In this document: positions 53,911-56,818 of the stretch, one piece after another
Layout: the number at the start of each line of letters is the position of its first letter
Numbering within the stretch: position 1 is the first letter of the stretch
Origin: an uncultured Lachnospiraceae bacterium
Lineage (GTDB): Bacteria > Bacillota > Clostridia > Lachnospirales > Lachnospiraceae
Assembly (NCBI GenBank): GCA_900315055.1
Contig: OMXP01000009.1
Coordinates: forward strand, 1 to 56,818
DNA length: 56,818 bases
Direction: 5' to 3'
Notes under the pieces: model-generated
What the model was told of the DNA's origin: nothing
The model's database searches: none
Seen by the model: only the letters and a program-made list of their open reading frames with translations
Position numbers and translations under genes: made by a program

Positions 53911-54954
53911 TCAGCCTTCGTATAAGAATGCAGTGTTGCGGATAAATTCCTCAAATCTTGGCAGTGCAAAGGTAATCTTCCCTCTTCTGTCCGTGTTGAT
54001 TACCCCCTGTTTCTTCAGACGGATTCTACGCTGATTGAAACGATTCGAATCGGTATCTCCCCGGATCTCTTTTACCGTATGGCTTTTGGACTCTGCGATC
54101 TGATGGCAAAGCTGACGATCCATATCCGACATATCGCCCCAGAGTTTCCCGTACACCGATTCTGCCAGCATCATGTCAAAATCAGGCATTAATTCCTCAA
54201 GACTTTTGACTTCTCCGGCATTCCAGTAGAGAAATCCGAGAGCCTGAAACGCAAAGGAATATCCGAGGGTCAGCCTGGCCATATGGGCGCTTCTGCTGGC
54301 AGATACATGGAGCGTCTTCTGATACGTTCTTGCAATAGCCGCCGGATCCAGAGGGGCCAAGGTGATTTTGGGCGCCCGGTAAAGGAATGTCAGGTTGTGG
54401 ACATTCTGAAAGTCCATGATGTTTTCATACAGTCCGGTCCCAAGAAAATAGACCGGCATTTTCTCCCCAATCAGTGCCTGAAACAGGCTTGCAAAATCCT
54501 GCATCTGCGGAGTATTGGTAATTTCATCGATTGTGATGAGAATCCTCTTCCCTTTTCCCGCAAGTTCACGCAGCACCTGCTTAATGATCAGCTTATCGTT
54601 GCTGGCGTTCGGCTGAAGATTTACCTGCGCAATCCCCGCAACGGAAACCGATAAGGAAATATTGTATTTTTTCAGGATGTTTTCCTGAAGCAGACTCTGC
54701 GCAATGAAATTCAGGATATCTCCGGTTGGCGTACACCGAATCGTGATCCAGTCTTTCTCCTGCTCAAAAAAATCTGCCATCTGATACAGCAGAACCGTTT
54801 TCCCGGATCCGCGTACGCCTGTGATGATAAAAATCTGATCTGTTACAGGATCTCCGAGGAAGGTGCTCTTAATGATCTCGCTCTGAACATCTCGTCTGAC
54901 ATACTCAATGGGTTCCCGACCGAACGTAACCATGAATGGATTCTTTTCGCGCAT
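53911..54954 (-). CDS. AAA-type ATPase with C-terminal winged helix
   Basis: The 347-residue protein has a P-loop (GVRGSGKTVLL near residue 47), a Walker B (ILITIDEI near residue 138), a sensor-like PVYFLGTGLYENI and a C-terminal wHTH-like region (about 270-340, SKSHTVKEIRGDTDSNRF then RLKKQGVI). It belongs to the archaeal-ATPase/NACHT-like STAND group of single-chain ATPases. Base composition is poorer in G+C than the genes before it, and IS sequences lie nearby. Eight phased CTACA repeats sit directly upstream, a probable binding array for this protein (inference). Confidence 0.82.
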   Translation of the reverse strand: MREKNPFMVTFGREPIEYVRRDVQSEIIKSTFLGDPVTDQIFIITGVRGSGKTVLLYQMADFFEQEKDWITIRCTPTGDILNFIAQSLLQENILKKYNISLSVSVAGIAQVNLQPNASNDKLIIKQVLRELAGKGKRILITIDEITNTPQMQDFASLFQALIGEKMPVYFLGTGLYENIMDFQNVHNLTFLYRAPKITLAPLDPAAIARTYQKTLHVSASRSAHMARLTLGYSFAFQALGFLYWNAGEVKSLEELMPDFDMMLAESVYGKLWGDMSDMDRQLCHQIAESKSHTVKEIRGDTDSNRFNQRRIRLKKQGVINTDRRGKITFALPRFEEFIRNTAFLYEG

Positions 54955-54975
54955 GATGGCTCCTTCCCTGTTAAA

Positions 54976-55068
54976 CTACATTTGGCTACATTCTCAGAAT
55001 ACCACTACAATCAGCTACACTCAACTACATTCCAGAAATAAAACTACATTCAACTACATATGGCTACA
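54976..55068. repeat. Phased CTACA (TGTAG) repeat array
   Basis: CTACA occurs eight times on the plus strand, starting at 54976, 54986, 55005, 55015, 55025, 55044, 55054 and 55064. The spacings are 10, 19, 10, 10, 19, 10, 10, so the pattern repeats every 39 bases and stays on one face of the helix. It begins 22 bases upstream of the ATPase start codon at 54954. Confidence 0.9.
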
Positions 55069-55134
55069 TAAGCACAGCAGAGAACGCACGCCATTCCGGA
55101 GAACCTTCTGCGTCGCTATGTGCCAGGGATTCAT

Positions 55135-55317
55135 TCAGCACTCAGCATCACGCAACGCCGTGAGGATATCTGCGATATCCCCGTCGATGCACACGGATCT
55201 GTCCTGAATCTCTGCCGGGCAGCTGCCCTCGCCCATGTTGAGGCAGGCATAGAAAGCGTTTCTGTTTTCCTTCGTGTACTTCCAGAACAGATACTTGATG
55301 ATGACCGGCGTGTGAGT
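55135..55317 (-). pseudogene. 3' relic of an unidentified gene
   Basis: An open frame of 60 codons ends in a stop at 55135. It reads like real protein (KYLFWKYTKENRNAFYACLN, then GSCPAEIQDRSVCIDGD), but has no start codon near its 5' end and a stop just upstream at 55318. I do not recognise the family. It is probably the remains of a gene lost by rearrangement next to the ATPase and the insertion sequence. Confidence 0.4.
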
Positions 55318-55476
55318 TTAATGCTTGCCAGTGAGACATTTACTGCGTTTTCTGCTTCTTCCAACTGGCTATGTTTGGTGTCAGCTGCACACCTACATCA
55401 ACAATATGGTTTTATGGCTTTATGGTGAAAACTTTCCATACCTGAATGGAAGAATTGAGTTCAGAACCTTTTCTCC

Positions 55477-55742
55477 TTATTTTCTACCCAGGAAATCCAG
55501 AATGATCTTTGCAAGCTTTTCACTGTGTACGATATAGCTTACGTGGCTTTCCCCGGGAAGAATCACTTTCTCTGCACCCGGAATTTTCGAAGCGATATGA
55601 TCCGTCTCACTCTTACGAATCAGATCATGCTGACCGGCCACTATGAGGGTATCTGCATGAATCTCTGCCAGCTCTTCATCTCGAATATCCGGCTCCCTGA
55701 TCATCAGACGCATGAGTGGACTCCGGCTAAAAAAGACAATAT
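55477..55742 (-). pseudogene. C-terminal fragment of an alpha/beta hydrolase, cut by an insertion sequence
   Basis: About 85 residues remain, containing DTLIVAGQHDLI (the Asp region) and LPGESHVSYIVHSEKL with the catalytic His, ending in FLGRK. This is the last third of an alpha/beta hydrolase. The 5' part is missing where the IS110-type element begins near 55743, so the element inserted into or deleted the rest. The nucleophile elbow is lost and the product cannot be active. Confidence 0.75.
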
Positions 55743-56735
55743 GTAATGGCCCCCGAGATTTGTAACAGTCGAGGATTAGCCGTATACTCAATGATGCAAC
55801 TCAACAAGTTACGACATACCATCATACAAATTCGGAGGCCACATCATGGAGTATAACACAGTATACGTTGGAATGGATGTTCATAAGGACAGCTACTCTG
55901 TCTGCTGCTACACATATGAGGACGACAAGTGTAAATATAAGAGAACCTTTAGTTCTAATTACAAAAGCATTCTTAAGTACCTTGACAGCATGAGAGAACA
56001 GTATGGCGATAATGTAAAGTTCATTACCGGATACGAAGCTGGCTGCCTCGGGTATTCACTGTACAATGATCTGACTGCACATGGCGTTGAGTGCGTCATC
56101 ATGGCGCCAACAACCATGGCCAAAACTGCCAATGCCGGGAAACATAAGACAGACCGCCTCGACTCTGAAATGATCGCCAAGTGTCTTGCTGACAGAAACT
56201 ACCACCCGGTTCATATCCCTACCGAGGAAGATGATCAGGTTAAGGAATACATCCGCATGCGCGATGATCACAAAATTGCACTGAAGAAGGTTAAGCAGCA
56301 GCTTCTTGCATTCTGTCTTCGCAGAGGACTCCGGTATTCGGATCCTGATTCGCAATCCAAACCTCGTAACTGGACTCAGAGGCATATCAAGTGGCTCAGA
56401 GAGCAGGTATCCGTTCTGAAGGGAGAATACCGTGATGTTCTTGAGGAATACCTCGGAACCTTCGATTATCTGACAGACAAGATCGAACGTCTGGATCAGA
56501 AGATTGAAGAGCTCTCACAGAGAGACACTTATCATGAAAAAGCCAAGCGTCTGGAGTGTTTCCTGGGAGTCAGAACACTTACTGCAATGGGAGTCATTTC
56601 CGAGATCGGTGATTTCAACCGGTTTGAATCCGCCGATAAGTTTTCTTCCTGCCTTGGCATGGTGCCGGGAGAGAGCTCAAGTGGTGGATCCAGAAACATG
56701 CTGTCGATAACCAAGGCTGGTAAGGAATCGCGCGT
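55743..56735 (+). mobile_element. IS110-family insertion sequence, interrupted at its 3' end
   Basis: The element starts near 55743, judged by where the hydrolase frame is lost, with a leader of about 100 bases before its transposase at 55846. Homology to IS110-type transposases is lost after ITKAG near 56735, where another sequence begins. The exact ends were not set by terminal repeats, which this family often lacks. Confidence 0.7.
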
Positions 56736-56793
56736 AAATAATTTAAGTAATATATTGTCATTTCATCACTCATTTCGTATTATGGAGGTATGA
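55846..56793 (+). CDS. IS110 family DEDD transposase, C-terminally truncated
   Basis: The N-terminal RuvC-like domain has the DEDD residues in VGMDVHKDSY, GYEAGCLG and KTDRLDSEMIAKCL. A coiled-coil middle follows, and the C-terminal Tnp_20 domain with FLGVRTLTAMGVISEIGD, then SSGGSRNMLSITKAG with the serine region. After that the frame runs into foreign sequence (about the last 20 residues, ending RIMEV). Complete members continue for another 50-90 residues, so this copy is probably inactive. The start has CGGAGG. Confidence 0.88.
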   Translation: MEYNTVYVGMDVHKDSYSVCCYTYEDDKCKYKRTFSSNYKSILKYLDSMREQYGDNVKFITGYEAGCLGYSLYNDLTAHGVECVIMAPTTMAKTANAGKHKTDRLDSEMIAKCLADRNYHPVHIPTEEDDQVKEYIRMRDDHKIALKKVKQQLLAFCLRRGLRYSDPDSQSKPRNWTQRHIKWLREQVSVLKGEYRDVLEEYLGTFDYLTDKIERLDQKIEELSQRDTYHEKAKRLECFLGVRTLTAMGVISEIGDFNRFESADKFSSCLGMVPGESSSGGSRNMLSITKAGKESRVNNLSNILSFHHSFRIMEV

Positions 56794-56800
56794 GTGATGA
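56763..56800. repeat. 11-bp perfect inverted repeat at the window edge
   Basis: TCATCACTCAT (56763-56773) and ATGAGTGATGA (56790-56800) form a hairpin with a 16-base loop containing GGAGG. A start codon at 56797 lies in its 3' arm. Confidence 0.6.
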
Positions 56801-56818
56801 AGAGGTCCTTAAAAAACG
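56797..56818 (+). CDS. 5' end of a gene, probably of the second mobile element
   Basis: An ATG at 56797 lies eight bases behind GGAGG and begins M-K-R-S-L-K-N before the window ends. An ATG at 56790 in another frame is too close to the site. Nothing can be said about its function. Confidence 0.35.

Noticed and set aside
54976..55068. CTACA repeats as a CRISPR array.
   Set aside because: Repeat units are five bases and spacers are 5 or 14 bases; no cas gene is near.
55120..55428. A plus-strand frame of 102 codons beside the ATPase.
   Set aside because: The minus-strand frame ending at 55135 has much more protein-like composition, and the plus-strand frame lacks a ribosome binding site.

Overview
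The window looks like the chromosome of an obligately anaerobic, fairly GC-rich member of the Clostridia, most likely Lachnospiraceae. The grounds are an [FeFe] hydrogenase, a hybrid-cluster protein, a sodium-pump decarboxylase beta/gamma pair, several flavodoxins, a GH53 galactanase lipoprotein, short intergenic gaps and strong GGAGG-type ribosome binding sites. No ribosomal protein or rRNA gene is present to fix the species. Family assignments come from motifs read by eye, not from database searches.

Layout. 1-9142: minus-strand genes for biotin uptake (bioY with a DUF1284 gene), a glycosyltransferase/phosphodiester glycosidase/membrane protein operon, a stand-alone Hsp70 with a hairpin in its leader, and an MBOAT plus DHHW pair for acylation of a surface polymer. 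9265-14777: a small Cys protein, a TRIC channel, a LysR-DUF554-M20 peptidase-nicotinamidase-like operon, and two flavoprotein genes ending in a clear terminator. 14799-21090: a PstS-like lipoprotein fused to a probable WG-repeat domain, yaaA, a racemase-like gene, a flavodoxin carried on a lipoprotein and an aminotransferase. 21103-30595: a translationally coupled diguanylate cyclase/solute-binding protein pair, a PNPOx-like protein, the GH53 enzyme, and a coupled sce7726/UvrA-like/LysR cluster. 30696-40583: a flavodoxin opposite a TetR gene, an aldo/keto reductase, a PAS-GGDEF-EAL protein, a two-gene [FeFe] hydrogenase operon with a Rex-like box, and Rrf2, ABM and DUF362 genes. 40692-44463: an SGNH hydrolase, two MATE exporters and tRNA-Ala(GGC).

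44596-49606 is the best-wired part. hcp, a Crp/Fnr-family gene and an unknown gene each carry the same perfect operator, GTTGCATTTGCAAC. For hcp and the unknown gene it sits 41.5 bp upstream of the start point predicted from a -10 box, the geometry of class II activation. Next comes a promoter, a Mn2+-type (yybP-ykoY) riboswitch whose P1 strand is shared with a terminator, and then OadB-like and OadG-like genes without any carboxyltransferase or biotin-carrier subunit.

49674 to the end becomes accessory. It holds a GH1 glucosidase broken by a one-base frameshift, a 456-residue protein I do not recognise, a zinc-type macrodomain ADP-ribose hydrolase behind a 24-bp palindrome, and an AAA ATPase preceded by eight CTACA repeats spaced 10,19,10,10,19,10,10. 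Gene relics follow, with an IS110-type element inserted in a hydrolase gene and itself interrupted near the window edge.

The most promising leads are the Mn2+ riboswitch controlling an orphan OadB/OadG pair, the phased CTACA array with its ATPase, and the hcp regulon with its uncharacterised member.
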